From positions 4,216,001-4,280,000 of the forward strand of contig OX424564.1 of the NCBI GenBank assembly GCA_949152475.1: a DNA stretch of 64,000 nucleotides. The letters are read 5' to 3'. A program made the translations under genes and the position numbers. Below are positions 1 to 12,827 of the stretch, one piece after another (the first letter of the stretch is position 1; each line of letters starts with the position of its first letter). The DNA is from Terebella lapidaria (Eukaryota > Annelida > Polychaeta > Terebellida > Terebellidae). The notes under the pieces were generated by a model, which saw only the letters and a program-made list of their open reading frames with translations, had not been told where the DNA came from and searched no databases.

Positions 1-11
1 TGTGTGTTTAC

Positions 12-1863
12 CAAATCCACATGGTGAGGACGTGTGAGCCGGCTAGGGTGGTGCCACAGATCAGGGTGGGTGTGTTCACGAAAATATTCTCCATGGGATG
101 GGCATAGAAAGAAGCCAATCCCACGGGAGCGATCCAGGAATGGTGCTGCTTGTGAAAACGTTTGTACAGGGGCGGATAGTGCATTAGTCTGTGCGTGTAG
201 TAGAAGACGATTTCGTTCGCCACCACACCGACGGCGAAGTCCCCCAGGATGCGCCAGAATGTAGGGAGGTCCCGCGGGTGGGCTGATGACCCCCGCCACT
301 GGGCCAGCGGGTACACCAGGGCCATCATAGGGAACGTGATCAAGAAATGATTCCTAGCAACCACGCGCACTGCGTCCCACAGGCGTGCAGGGTCCAACTG
401 AATACGTTGGGGAGATAACTCCATTTTAGGGGGTATACCAATGAAATATGAATATAAATGTACGACACTGTATGTATGAAGTGATAAACGTGGTCGAACT
501 AACACGAATCAAAGGTGATATTCTAAATTAAGACTTTTTTATTTAAAAGATAACGTGTTTACCAACGTCACGGTTGTTTGATGATGAAGTTTATTGAGTT
601 ACTATCGGAGTGGAATTGAATGACGCCATACAAAGTTGGCGATATGACATTTTTAATTTTCACAACATAATTCATCTCCGGTTCCATCGAATCATATTTT
701 AACATTGAAAATCACTGCTCCTGGAAATGGCACGGGCTAACATTTCAATTGCTGGTTGTTTGACTCTTGGTGTGTGGCTGTGAAGATCAATCTATTACCA
801 TCGATACCATTAGATTTTGATGATGCCAATAACAAATGTAAAACAAAAACATCTTGGAATAGAAACAAAGCCTGACAAAATAGTTTATCCAAAGACGATG
901 ACACAGTTCCACATTACAATTAGGCCTACCACTTTGTTGACGCCTGGAATATCAATAACGAGAATTACCCTCACAATTACTATTTGATTACCCCTTGAAC
1001 GTAAATGAGAAACATTAACCGTACAATTTCTGGTTGACGGATCCATGGGGGTATGAAACACAAACTATGCACTAACCAGTGGATTACCTACTGAAGTTTA
1101 AATAGCAAAATTAACCTATCAATAACTGAGTCCAAGCGTTCTAAATGACACAGATTAACCTTACAGTACAATTACCGATTGGTCGACTCGTTAGTCATTA
1201 TTATCACGAAGAAAAACGCTGTTATTACCTGTTGATTGACTCCTGAGTTTGAAAAATGACAGAAGTCATTACATCTACCATTTGACTGCTCACTTATATA
1301 ATAAAAAGTAACACTACAATTACGGACTGATTGACCCTAAATTGACATGAAATCTAAATGGCAAAGCTCAAATACCGGTTGGTTGTTTACAATTACCGGT
1401 TTATTGACTCTAGGCGTTTAGATAACTTTGAACTCACCGGCTGGTTGACTCCGGGAGTCATCTTGTACCTCAGCATCCAGGCCGGTTTCCCAGTCAGATC
1501 CACGACCATAAACATACCGGATACGGCCCAGAACACAATCGTTATCACTATTGGCGACCCTGTGTTGTAATTCGTAATTTAGAAAATATAATCTAAATTA
1601 CTGAGGTTTCTTTATCAGTTACAGACCGGTGATAAATGATTGATTGTGCCCATTTCTGTTAATTTCAATCTTGTGTATTTCAAAGGTAGACTAGAACTTA
1701 TAAAAGCACTCATTTGAAAAACATTCATTTTTCAATGGGTATAACATAAAATTTTCCGGATGACACAAACGACAAAAATACCTATTGAATACATCGCCCA
1801 ATCGTTCTCCCGGAACACATCATGATATAGCCAGGTCCAGTAATACTCCAAAGTCGAGGGCAT
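12..1863 (-). CDS. FAXDC2-like: FAXDC2-like fatty acid/sterol hydroxylase, copy 1 (3' end outside window)
   Basis: This is a membrane-bound di-iron hydroxylase of the fatty acid hydroxylase superfamily, expected in the ER membrane acting on a sterol or acyl substrate; the substrate is not readable from sequence. Exons on the minus strand: 1863-1782 (ATG at 1863), 1559-1438 and 397-12, with phases 1 and 0 matching the paralogs. The last exon ends at a TTTG|GTAAAC donor at the window edge, so two exons with the third histidine box are missing. Histidine boxes HRLMH (about residues 137-141) and HKQHH (150-154) are present. The third exon is 386 nt, exactly the sum of the 209- and 177-nt exons of copies 2 and 3, so one intron is absent here. 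Family identity comes from similarity to human FAXDC2 (LDP..L, FYYTHR, APIG/APVG, YAHP). Intron 2 (398-1437) holds a decayed FDDANKK-type repeat at 785-905. Confidence 0.85.
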
Positions 1864-2644
1864 TGTCAGCTTTTGTTAGTTTACACTAAAACATTGTTCA
1901 ATTCATCCTTGCAGCTATCTTGGCCTTGTATTCCCCACATTCCTTGATTTCCTACTTTCAACATTTGACAATTTCCTTCTTTAAGTATTTGACAATGCAG
2001 TTTATACTTTTGTACGTGGTGTGACGCTAAAAGTGTGTGTGTATTCGTTGTGTATTGAATTAGAACACAGTCTCTGTTCACTTTGTAATCTGAACTCTGA
2101 AACTGGGCAAATGTTCAAAAGCCATGCGCAGCGTTACACATTGCATCTGTCTGTGTGGTTCATGGTGAAGTGCACTTGTATGGCATATCTGATTAGATTA
2201 TCTTTACAGAGACTGATACACTATGTATTTGCAAAACGAGATTATGGACGTCATCACATTCCACAGTTGTAATCACTGGATGTGATTTTTGTTGTTTTTG
2301 TTTTTGTCCAATCTTGAAGTTGTTTGTCATCACGTTCAATGATCAGGAAACATGGTCTGGCTTTTGTTTATCAACACATATATTCATCACAAAACATTTT
2401 TATTTGTCTTCACTTGATAGACATGAAATGAGTTCTCGAACTCGAACAAATGACATAAATTAGGATGCTTTAGTGTCAAATTGGAAATGAATCGATCATT
2501 CAGTTTCAGGCGTATCTTGTTTTCTATTGTCTTTCAGACATATACATGTGCTTTGTTAATATTTATGATATGTGAATTTGAACACACCAGTGACCAGTGA
2601 GGCATGTAAATTCCAATTTGATGTCAATAGTTCAGGAATACTTA

Positions 2645-4344
2645 GGGGCCGGTCATTATTTATCAGGTGGGGGGGTTGGGTAAAAACTGGGGGGGTCACA
2701 CTTTCATTTTCAACATTATTGGGGGGGGGTCATACTTTTATTTTCGATGGGACTGGGGGGGTCAGAGTTTGAAATTGAGTAATTTTGAGAAAATCTGAAT
2801 AGTAAACTAGTTAAATAATTAGATGGAAACAATCAACTCAATATCAGTACATAGACTGATTGGAGTAGGCGATGGAATTTCATAACATTTTCAGTAAAAC
2901 CATAATCTCACTGAAACCGGATCCCGCAGAGTACCATTCAGGAACACCAACATCGAGAGATACCGCAATCCGTGTGCATCAGGGCTCAAAATTTATAATT
3001 TTATCCAGGAGCCAAAGGCTCCTATTTCGCTTCTATTCAACAATTTTTAGGAACCAATTGGCTTCTAGAAGCATATTCCAAATGAGGGCAAAACCAGATT
3101 GGATTAGGCGATGGAATTTCATAACATTTTCAGTAAAACCATAATCTCACTGAAACCGGATCCCGCAGAGTACCATTCAGGAACACCAACATCGAGAGAT
3201 ACCGCAATCCGTGTGCATCAGGGCTCAAAATTTATAATTTTATCCAGGAGCCAAAGGCTCCTATTTCGCTTCTATTCAACAATTTTTAGGAACCAATTGG
3301 CTTCTAGAAGCATATTCCAAATGAGGGCAAAACCAGACTCCTGAGATTTTAAGAAAAATTTTGTTGTTATTAAGGTGATTTTGAAGAATTTTGGGGTACA
3401 ATGTACTGAGGGAACCTGAGATTTTGAGAAAATGTTGTTGTTGTTATTAAGATGATTTTGAAGAATTTTGGGGTACAATGAACTGAGGGAACCTGAGATT
3501 TTAAGAAAATTTTGTTGTTATTAAGGTGATTTTGAAGAATTTTGGGGTACAATATACTGAAGGAACCTGAGTGGGTCTGGTTTTGCCCTCAAACACCTGT
3601 CATAATTAAGTGTCCATATATAGTATGCATACAAGTAATAATTGTTGTAATGGGATTCACACTTGAAGCGAAGGAATGGTGGATACATGAAGAGCACAAA
3701 TCATAAAATTCACTGACCTTATAGTATCATAAATTTGCGACAAAAGTCATAATTGTTTCAATAGAAATGTAAATAAAGCGTAAAAAGCCTTCAAGTATCA
3801 TATATATAATATGATACTGGTGCGTTATAATTGTCATCAATTGTGAAGCATAGCCTTATATTCATACATGGGGATTGGGGGGGTCATACTTTTATTTTTG
3901 CCCTCAAACACCTGTCATAATTAAGTGTCCATATATAGTATGCATACAAGTAATAATTGTTGTAATGGGATTCACACTTGAAGCGAAGGAATGGTGGATA
4001 CATGAAGAGCACAAATCATAAAATTCACTGACCTTATAGTATCATAAATTTGCGACAAAAGTCATAATTGTTTCAATAGAAATGTAAATAAAGCGTAAAA
4101 AGCCTTCAAGTATCATATATATAATATGATACTGGTGCGTTATAATTGTCATCAATTGTGAAGCATAGCCTTATATTCATACATGGGGATTGGGGGGGTC
4201 ATACTTTTATTTTGGATCTTGGTGGGGGGGTCATAGATTGGTTTTCGATATCGGTGGGGGGGTCAAACTTTGAAAACTCATTTCTCGGAAAAACCATCCA
4301 ACCCCCCCCCCCCCCCCCCCACCCAGTAAATAATGACCGGCGCC
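2645..4344. mobile_element. Non-autonomous DNA transposon with G-rich ends (Harbinger-like by TSD)
   Basis: Terminal inverted repeats GGGGCCGGTCATTATTT (left) and AAATAATGACCGGCGCC (right) are flanked by TTA on both sides (2642-2644 and 4345-4347), the target duplication typical of PIF/Harbinger. G-rich 'GGGGGGGTCA' motifs lie inside both ends and a C run sits at about 4300-4321. The interior has three duplication layers: a 239-bp direct repeat (2872-3110 and 3111-3349), four starts of a 74-77-bp unit (3340, 3415, 3492, 3566) and a 315-bp direct repeat (3584-3898 and 3899-4213). No transposase is seen. The short ORFs inside are by-products of the duplications. Confidence 0.72.
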
Positions 4345-4421
4345 TTAAACAAACGAGGAATGATTTCTGAAACAAGTTTAATTAATTCACCGTATCATTA
4401 GATACGTGATAACAGAAAAAA

Positions 4422-5706
4422 TTAGGCCAAGGGCCAAAGATAGGTTACCGGACAATGTTTAATATTTTGGATGTTAGCCAGGTCACTGGTTGAATTCAAG
4501 GTCAAGAGAATATTCAGCATATATAACATTAAGCATACATCATATCCACAGTTGATTGCTAAGCTGTAAATTCAATAATCAGAGAGATATTAGCAATTTT
4601 GTGCTGTGGCCTTGAAAATGAAGGGGCAAAGGTCAAATTCAAGGTCATCAAAATATTCATTGTATATCATTTTCTATATCATGTCCACAATTGATTCCCA
4701 AGCCATACAGTCAATGAAGGAGCAAGATATGAGCCAGTTTGTCCTTGGACCTTGGAAATGAGGTCAGAGGTCAAATTCAAGGTCACGAGAATATTCAGCA
4801 TATATCATTTTCTATATGTTCACAATTGATTCCTAAGCTGTAAAATCGATAATAAGTGAGATATTAGCCATTTGGTCCTGTGACCTTGAAAATGAGGTCA
4901 AAGGTCAAATTCAAGGTCATGACAATAATCTGCATATATCATTTCCTATATGTTTATAACTGATTGCTAAGCTGTAAAGTCGATAACAAGCGAGATATTA
5001 GCCATTTTGTCATGTGACCTTGAAAATGAGGTCGAAGGTCAAATTCAAGGTCATCAGAATATTCAGCATATATCATTTCCTATATGTCCACAATTGATTC
5101 CTAAGCTGTAGAGTCGATAATAAGCGAGATATAAGCCATTTTGTGCTCTGACCTTGAAACTGAGGTCAGAGGTCAAATTCAAGGTCACGAGAATATTCAG
5201 CATATATCATTTCCTATAGGTCCACAATTGATTCCTAGTCTCTAATCTCAATATCAAGTGAGATATTAGGCATAATGTGTCCCATTATAAAGCATAGGAG
5301 AATTTAACATGGGAAAGTCCCATATGGACCGAGTGCTTGAATATGGACGATTCAAGCACAACGAAATTTATAGACATCATAGGAGTACATATGAGGAGTG
5401 TTATGTATCAAAAAGAAAAAAAGTTACTGAACAGATTTTGAGAAAATGGCCGCCAAAGTCCAAAATCAGGCAGTTTTCGTCGAAAACGGCCGCCATTTTG
5501 AAAAAAATGCGAAAATCAAAAAACTAAAAAATACCTCCTTCTTGAATTATTTTTAAGTATTTTTGTGCAAAATTTCAGAAAAATTCGCCCGTAAACAAAA
5601 AAGATGAAAATGTGGACGACGACGACGACGGACGACGACGACGACGACGGACGACGGACGCAACGCCATACCAATAGGTTATCGGACCATAGGTCCGGTA
5701 ACCTAA
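4422..5706 (+). mobile_element. Helentron/HINE-like element with nuclear-receptor motif tandem repeats, copy A
   Basis: The left end has a small hairpin (TTAGGCC-AAG-GGCCAA), then TAGGTTACCGGAC (4441-4453). The centre is about six ~130-bp tandem units, each with a GAGGTCA-AAGGTCA direct repeat, TCAAGGTCA and a TGACCTTGAA half-site. A GACGACGGAC microsatellite (5615-5660) follows. The right end is a stem-loop, GGTTATCGGACC-ATA-GGTCCGGTAACC (5677-5703), ending CTAA. The left TAGGTTACCGGAC is the inverted copy of the right GTCCGGTAACCTA. No long ORF; the 72-codon frame at 5309 recurs in other copies but has no recognised domain. Confidence 0.65.
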
Positions 5707-5852
5707 CAAACAAACATGAAAATGCATTTGAATTGCTCTTTGGCGAAAGGTACATATATATAATAAAAAAATAATATAATAAAAAAACACTTTTACATTT
5801 ATATAATCCTTAAATCATAAGGATCATAAGGACCGATTGGTGATTATGTCAT

Positions 5853-5951
5853 GGATAAAGCACGAGAAACAGTGAATTCGTGCCTACGAATTCACGAGCG
5901 CAACGCGCGAGTGAATTCGTGAACGAATTCACTGTTTCGAGTGTTTTATCC
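5853..5951. repeat. Imperfect palindrome, GAATTC-rich
   Basis: Arms 5853-5881 and 5923-5951 are inverted repeats with about 26 of 29 positions matching, both containing AGTGAATTCGT/ACGAATTCACT. A second hairpin with the related motif GTGGATTCGT-GCGG-ACGAATCCAC lies near 6990. Together they may mark the ends of one decayed element of about 1.15 kb. Confidence 0.55.
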
Positions 5952-6419
5952 GACTTAGAATATTGCGCTTACAATCACAATGCGACCAACAGATTACTCG
6001 TACACATATATATTGTTTCTGTTAGACTTATTGCAAGTCAAGCATGACAAAGATGTATTCATAAATAGCCGGCAACCGAGTGAATTTAGATTGCTCAACT
6101 CAACATGGTTTTCAACACGGGTTACATGCATTCATTTAGTGAGCGAGTAGTATTAGTGAGCAGGGTTTGATGCGTGGAACGTGTTTCAATGGACATCTCC
6201 ATTGGATGATGGTGAGTTTTAATATATTGTACTCAAAACACAGCGAAACAGTGACCTATACCACACACATTATCGCATTTCTGTTACTGGACATCGACTG
6301 GTTGACATTAAATTTCAACAAATACAGGTTCAAAATTCTAGTCAAAACATACCTTTGGGATCGATTTTCTGCAAAGTCTTCTAGTCATTTTGTATAACTG
6401 GTTTGGTGCTTTCCTTATT

Positions 6420-6460
6420 ACTATTCTGTACTTATTTTGTACTCTCTTTTGTTCTCATTC

Positions 6461-6491
<31 letters not shown>

Positions 6492-6795
6492 TTTATTATT
6501 TTATAATTATTATTATCATCTATTTATTCAACAGTATTATTAGCCTTTTTTCATATGTCTATTTTGTTATTATTGTTAATATTATTCCATTGTACAATTG
6601 TCTTTATTAATTTATTTGTTGTGCCCAAATTCAACTCTTGTTGCCATTCAGTCTTGTTTTCTATACAGAGGACCACATTGGAAATAAGTGTTTTTACTAA
6701 TACTTTTATGTGCTATCCTCGGTGATTGTTATACATCATTTTACATGTACTTGTATAATTTGTACCCAAATAAATCAAATCAAATCAAATCAAAT
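6420..6795 (+). mobile_element. Probable non-LTR retrotransposon 3' tail with microsatellites
   Basis: An AT-rich stretch with a (TTA)n tract at 6462-6500 runs into TTTGTACCCAAATAAATCAAA and a (TCAAA)n tail at 6772-6794. Such A-rich simple tails are typical of CR1/L2-type LINE 3' ends. No coding part is recognisable, so the call rests only on the tail. Confidence 0.35.
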
Positions 6796-7442
6796 GGCAG
6801 ATAATTTGGACACATTTTTAAATAAAATCGTGGATAGTATGGTCGCATTTAATGCTGCAAACATTCTGAACGATGTTGGAAATTCAACATTAGATGATCT
6901 TGAGTTTACTTATAATGCACTAGTGCAACATGACATTAAATGCATCAGTGAACCAATGAATTCGTATGGGGCAAACGGTGGATTCGTGCGGACGAATCCA
7001 CTGTTCAGACAATGGTGTGACGTCACAACAATATTTTATAGAAAAACAACTTGGTTGGTCTGGTAAATATGCACTTTTATACATTGACACGTGGCCAGCT
7101 TTGAATCAATGACTACGTAGGAATGCTTAGTAACACATATAATAAACAACATTATGCATTATGTGTCAATAGGATTCAATATTGTGATTTTCTCCATTAT
7201 AGCCATATTTTGCAGCATTATTTCCCAAGGTTCAACACACCAAATTTGAGAAAACGATTCCAACGAAAGGAAATAATGGCAAATCATATGCATTCAGTAA
7301 TGGAGTACAAAGGGACATAAGAATTGAATAGTATGGGAATACACAGGTAAATGTCTACGATTGATACCATTATGTTATCACACGGTAAGGAATACAAGAA
7401 CAGTCCTGTCTCTGGTAGAGGCTCCTCCAGAAGAACTTCAGT

Positions 7443-8383
7443 TTATTGCCTTTTCTTTTCGTTGTCGTCCGGAATAAGTTCTCTCATTGGGGTGAAGCCG
7501 AGCAGGACTTTGTGTCTTCTCCGCTGTTTGGTTTTCCGGAATTGTGCGTTCGTCCCATGTAACCAGTCCAGTATACCACTCGAGCCGTAATTCACATTGA
7601 ACCTGGGTAAATAGTATAAAAACTATGGTATTAGCTGCCAACAATTTGTTAACTGAAGCTGGATACGTATTATGGCATAGTACGTGAATGCAGATTAACA
7701 CACCATACGTGTATGAGATAGCAATTTGATTTGTTTCCTGGATATTCTCTGATTACGAATACACTGTAGCTTGTTTCGGAGGTTTATTACTAACTTGAGA
7801 TGATGGAAGTCATGGGCTTCCGGTGACAACATGAAGGGGAGGTGGTAGTTACTGTGCTGAATAATCGTCCCAGTCAGGCCTATAAGATACCTGCGAATAT
7901 ATTATAACATATACTGCACAAACCGCCAATAATTTAATGTAGTAATAAAACTCATATTACGTGAAATACTTGCGCAAACTGAATATTTCAAGTGTTCTCT
8001 GTCTTAAAATTCCCTTACGATGATACTTCTTAACAGGCAAGTAATGTATTAATTGTATTTAATATCGTATTAGATCTAGTGTTGCCATATGGTGCTTGTA
8101 TGTTCAGAAGTGGTTTTACACCAGTGTCATGTACATGTTTACAGTTCAACACCCAAATTGTTGACCATAACCGCGAAGGCTCCTCCACAGAAACTTCAGT
8201 TTTTTTTTTCTTTTTCTATGTCCACTCTCTATATGTTTTTTATCAATTAATTTTTTCAGGGGGTAGCAGGAAGACAACCTTCTTAGGTTATGCTACTCCC
8301 CTCATCTCCACAGTCATGATATTTGTTGTATATAAAGTTTTGAGTTGAATAATTTGTAAAATGTATGTGGTTTTGAGAAATAA

Positions 8384-8415
<32 letters not shown>

Positions 8416-9782
8416 ACCACTACTGACCAGATCCACTGTGTGACGAGGTGGGACTTCATGACGATGCCGCCGGCCGCGAAGGGTAGGATGTTACAGACGA
8501 TGTGCTCCAGGGGGTGGGCGTAGACACACGTGATCCCGATAGGGGCCGTCCACTCGTGGTGCTGCTTGTGTACGTGTTTGTACAGAGGGCCCCAATGTGC
8601 AAGTCTGGCGGGGGAGGCGTGCGTGTCCATGGAAACGAGTTGTGTCCGGGGCGGGGCAGGAAAATATGGCTTTCGTAACTCACAAAAAAAATTATATAGA
8701 CAATGCAACTTGAACGATGAAGTGAATTTCTTTTTTTTCCAGGAAAAAAAATTTCTACATGACATGCGCTTCACAGTATATGAAATGATATATTGAGTGT
8801 GATTGACTCTTCTAAAATATATCACAATTTCTCCCTGATAAATAATATTCATATAATACAGCTCATTATTAATAATTTATTCCAGCAAACCTGTGTGTAT
8901 AATAGAAGCCGATCTCCTGGACAATATAGCACACTGCAATATCCCGGAGGATCTGGAGACCACTTGGGATGTCCTCGGGGCGCATGGAGCACCCCCGGGC
9001 CACCCTCAGGGGGTAGAGCAGCAGCAACACTGGGGCTGCCACGAGGGTCTGGTTGATCAGGGCAACTTTGATCGCACGCCGCAGCTTCACCGGGTCCAAC
9101 TTACGGGGAAAAGTAAATAGAGTTCATCAAGGCATTTTGTAGACTGAATTCTTTGATGCCTATTTCGATTTCTACTTAATCATATTAGAGTGTATTTTGG
9201 TTGAAGTATTTTATTAAAGATTGAATATTGAAATTTATTCGCTGACAATATCAAATTTCATAGAAAAATGGAATTTTTGCAAGACGATGTCGACGAATTC
9301 AACCCAATCGTCAAAATTTGTTGGCCTATGTCTGAGTCGTCTACAGAATTAATCATTCCATGGCTATTTGCCGGCATAGAGTTGTTCTCTGTGTTGTCAG
9401 TATGCCCAATATTCAAAGATTTCCTCGCAATATCAACTCTACGGTACCTCTAAGTCAGACAACCCCTTCCCACCCCCACAACACGTACCGGCTGGTTCTG
9501 TCCGGGCTGTACTTTATACTTGAGCATCCACTTGGGCCATCCTTTGAGGTCCACGTACATGAACAACCCACACAGGAGCCAGAAGTATGTCTGTATCATA
9601 ACAATCGTGCCTGTAGGTGGAAGATTTCTATCGATCACCTTGAAAATTTGTTTTGATTAAAATACAGTTTACCAAATATCCACAGTAGAAGACAGCTCAC
9701 CGACTCCCCCGAAGAGGAGATCCTTGCCCTTGAAGACATCGTAGTACAGGTGACTGTATAGAGTCTTGAGGGAAGCGCCCAT
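7443..9782 (-). CDS. FAXDC2-like: FAXDC2-like fatty acid/sterol hydroxylase, copy 2 (complete)
   Basis: Complete six-exon gene predicted to encode 281 residues. Minus-strand exons: 9782-9701, 9610-9489, 9099-8891, 8604-8428, 7890-7795 and 7602-7443 (TAA). All junctions are GT-AG and all phases close. The four histidine clusters of the family are intact: HRLAH 137-141, HKQHH 150-154, HSNYH 209-213 and HDFHH 223-227, so the di-iron site should be functional. The C-terminus (FNVNYG...LDWLHGT...HKVLLGFTPM) closely resembles human FAXDC2. Hydrophobic stretches near residues 30-50 and 80-100 suggest membrane segments. The exon 4 donor (GTCAGT) is followed within about 10 bases by an (ATCT)n microsatellite that seems to be the tail of an inserted retroelement, so the start of intron 4 is heavily modified. 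Confidence 0.92.
8250..8416 (+). mobile_element. Retroelement-like 3' end with (ATCT)n tail in intron 4 of FAXDC2-like copy 2
   Basis: GGGGTAGCAGGAAGAC...CTACTCCCC forms an inverted pair at 8259-8300. AAATAAATT and an (ATCT)n run (8388-8415) follow and end about 10 bases from the exon 4 donor. Tail-type microsatellites of this kind usually mark LINE or SINE insertions. Confidence 0.35.
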
Positions 9783-11025
9783 CCTGGTGTGGGAGATCGG
9801 GCGGGGAAATCAGGGAGGGTCGGGATACCCGGTAACTCCTCGGGGTAATTGACAATGCCTCGAGACAACGCCAGAGGTAGGGACTAAATGATGTAAACAA
9901 AGATCGTCCCGCAAACTGACTGCGTGACCTGCTCTGACAAAGTCCACCTTTCTCGTTCCGATTGATAACAGGTCGTTCAAAGATCATAAGACGACACATA
10001 TGTATGAGTCGCATACACAAAAACATATATGTCAATAAGCATATTGAATGTGTTTTGTTGTGATGATATATTGCTATGTCGATTATCACTACTTTTTACC
10101 CACCTCAACATGGACCATTACTAATTGTACATATTTTGGACGCACTACAGGGCTTTCAAATGAAATGAATATGAGGTTTATATCCATGATCTAAATGAAA
10201 GAAAACATGACTCAACTCCATAATTTGTCGATCGTCGAGAGTTGTCTATTAAATTGAATCGATGTCACGTCTTGTATTCACAAAATGATGAATGGCGTGA
10301 TGCACAAAATCCACGTTCAAAAAACAATATTCACAGGAAACGTCCATTTCAAAAGTTGGTCGTAATTATGTATAAACCGTAATCAAAATTATTAACCAGT
10401 AGATCTAGGCATTTATCCTATAAGTCCGGATCTAGATCGTAGCAAAAAGATACTTAGTGCTGATATTGAACTCGAGTGACAATGTAAGAGTATATCAATG
10501 TTGTTGTATGCTAACAAGCTACGTAGTAGTATAAATGGTACTGAATTGTACTAAATGACCCAACTTAATGGTACTACGATATCCAGCCTAGCGTCAAACA
10601 GCCCATAAATCAGTATGCCGATGGTCTGTGGGAGAATTTATATTAATTTTGGGGCTTTTTCTGGTAAAAACAATGTACAAAATGGTCCATGTGGTAAATA
10701 GTTAGTGAAAATTCAGTAAAATAAAAATATGGAATATATTTGGTTTGTTATTGTCATCATCAATATCTGGTTCTCTCGGTGGTAACAGGTTGATACAGAT
10801 ATTTCAATTGAAGGAGAACAACACAGATCGGTTCATCTCGTTCTGTTTTATTTCAATTTGTTTATTTCAAGAATATTACATGTGTATAATTATAAAACTT
10901 TCGCATAATTCTCAACAAAAATCAGACAGCAAACCATGACTTAATTCACAATAGTCTCATTTTCTGCAGGAAACTGACAGCAACCTTGCACAAAAAGGCC
11001 TGACAGGAATGAGTTTGTATTTGTG
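9783..11025. other. Spacer between FAXDC2-like copies 2 and 3
   Basis: This 1.2-kb AT-rich stretch separates the start of copy 2 from the end of copy 3. It should contain the copy 2 promoter and copy 3 3' UTR, but I can point to no specific motif. The short frames here are not supported. Confidence 0.5.
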
Positions 11026-12827
11026 CTAAGCGGCCTTGGCCTTGACTTCCGGGACCCTAATGCGCATGGGCGTGAGACTGAGCAGGATCTTGTGGCGTTT
11101 GCTGGCCACGTTCTCCCGGTACATGACGTCAGTGCCGTGTAGCCAATCAAGGAAGCCGAACACAGAACAGTAGTTCACGTTGAATCTGAAAGCAAAATAT
11201 ATATATCACAAAACATTCGTTTGTGTTATTGCCGATTCAGTTTAAGAAATATATCGTCGATATGAATGAATATTTTACGAAGTAATTGGCATTGACAGGA
11301 GTGGACGTATACTTGAGGTGGTGGAAGTCATGAGCCTCTGGGGAAGGCAAAAACGGCAGGTGGTAGTTGCTATGGGCGATGATCGTGAAAGTCAACCCCA
11401 AAGTGTACCTACAAATGAGTAACCACGCACGGTGAATCGACTGGTACAGAAGTGCATCCAGATATTGAGTATTCACTTACTTCCAAAATTCCTAATTTCC
11501 AATCAGAGAGACCGCTATGAATCCAATCACAAGTCATTCACCAATATCAATATCACATAAATTATATTATTTTACAATTCTGAACTGTTTTGGCAATATT
11601 TCTATGATGAAATATAGGTAATGATATCAACGAAGTTAATACTTTAACGAAGCTAAATCCAGCTGGTTTTTGTACTATATTCCGCTCCAAGAACCTGACC
11701 ATATAAGGGTAGTGAACATGTGAGAACCCGCCAAGACCACTCCGAATGTGAAGGGCATCAGGTTACAGACGATGTGCTCCAGGGGGTGGGCGTATACACA
11801 CGCGATCCCGATAGGCGCCGTCCACTCGTGGTGCTGCTTGTGTATGTGTTTGTACAGGGGGCCCCAATGTGCCAGTCTGCCGGGCAAGTATCAGGCTAAT
11901 GATGGGTCAGTATTTGAAATAATGGATACTCTTGATGAATGAAATATATGTACTCAAATAAATGGAGGTGAAATAAATCTTTGAACCTGTGTGTATAGTA
12001 GAATCCTATCTCCTGAACAACTGCACAGGTGAGAATGTCCTTGAAGACTGTTGCTACGGAGGGCAGATCCTGGGGGAGGAGGGAACAGCCCATGTACTGC
12101 CGAAGGGGGTAGATTAACACTAGGTACGGGGTACTGATGAACATCTGGTTGATAAAGGCCACCTGAACTGCCCGCCTGGTTCGTTCAGAATCCAGCTGTA
12201 GCGAGAAACATATTTTTGGGGACGTATTGTTTCTTATAATGTAATGTTTCACTTCGAGAAGAACTGCTCTTTCAGCTCAGCAATCTGAGCATTGACTTTC
12301 CAAAAATTTCATTATTCAAAACCTAACACAAAGATGGCCCGTGATGTGGGATAAAAGGTCAAATTTCGTTTTAGGTGATTATGAATCGGCATAATGTCAC
12401 ATGGAATTAGTAATCCCAACAGAACTTTTCATAACCAACCGGTTGGTTGACTCCGGGTTGAACTTTATACTTCAACATCCATCTGGGTTTTCCCGTGATG
12501 TCAGGAATCATGAAGAGACCTGATACGCCCCAGAACACGAAGTTCATCCATACCAAAGTTACTGGAATGCATACAACGTATGGCAAACTTAATATCCGTA
12601 GTTGAAGTTAAACTGTTAAAAGTAAACGGCTAAAACTGATGAGGATATGATGATATATTTGTATGAACCGAGTTGGTAACGCTCCTTAGACTGATCTCAA
12701 TTATTCTTATTTAGTTGTTTTCCCCTCTCCAATCTGATATTATGGACATACCAACAATATAGAACATGAACTGATCTCTTCCAAACACATCCTCATACAG
12801 GTAACTCCAGAACTCCGTCAAACCCAT
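11026..12827 (-). CDS. FAXDC2-like: FAXDC2-like fatty acid/sterol hydroxylase, copy 3 (complete)
   Basis: Complete six-exon paralog of 279 residues. Minus-strand exons: 12827-12752, 12561-12440, 12195-11987, 11876-11700, 11408-11313 and 11185-11026 (TAG). Exons 2-5 have the same lengths as in copy 2 (122, 209, 177, 96 nt) and the same phases, so the two copies share one ancestral structure. Di-iron ligand boxes are HRLAH 135-139, HKQHH 148-152, HSNYH 207-211 and HDFHH 221-225. The C-terminal exon encodes LDWLHGTD and HKILLSLTPM, as in human FAXDC2. It is the upstream member of the head-to-tail array. Donors GTTGGT (intron 2) and GTCAGG (intron 4) are weaker than consensus but lie at the conserved positions. 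Confidence 0.93.

Noticed and set aside
2872-3344. Two overlapping 77-90-codon ORFs
   Set aside because: They are the same frame in the two halves of a 239-bp duplication inside a MITE.
5309-5527. 72-codon ORF repeated at 41156-41473 (MGKSH...)
   Set aside because: It recurs only within the Helentron-like element's right part and has no recognised domain, so it is probably a repeat by-product.
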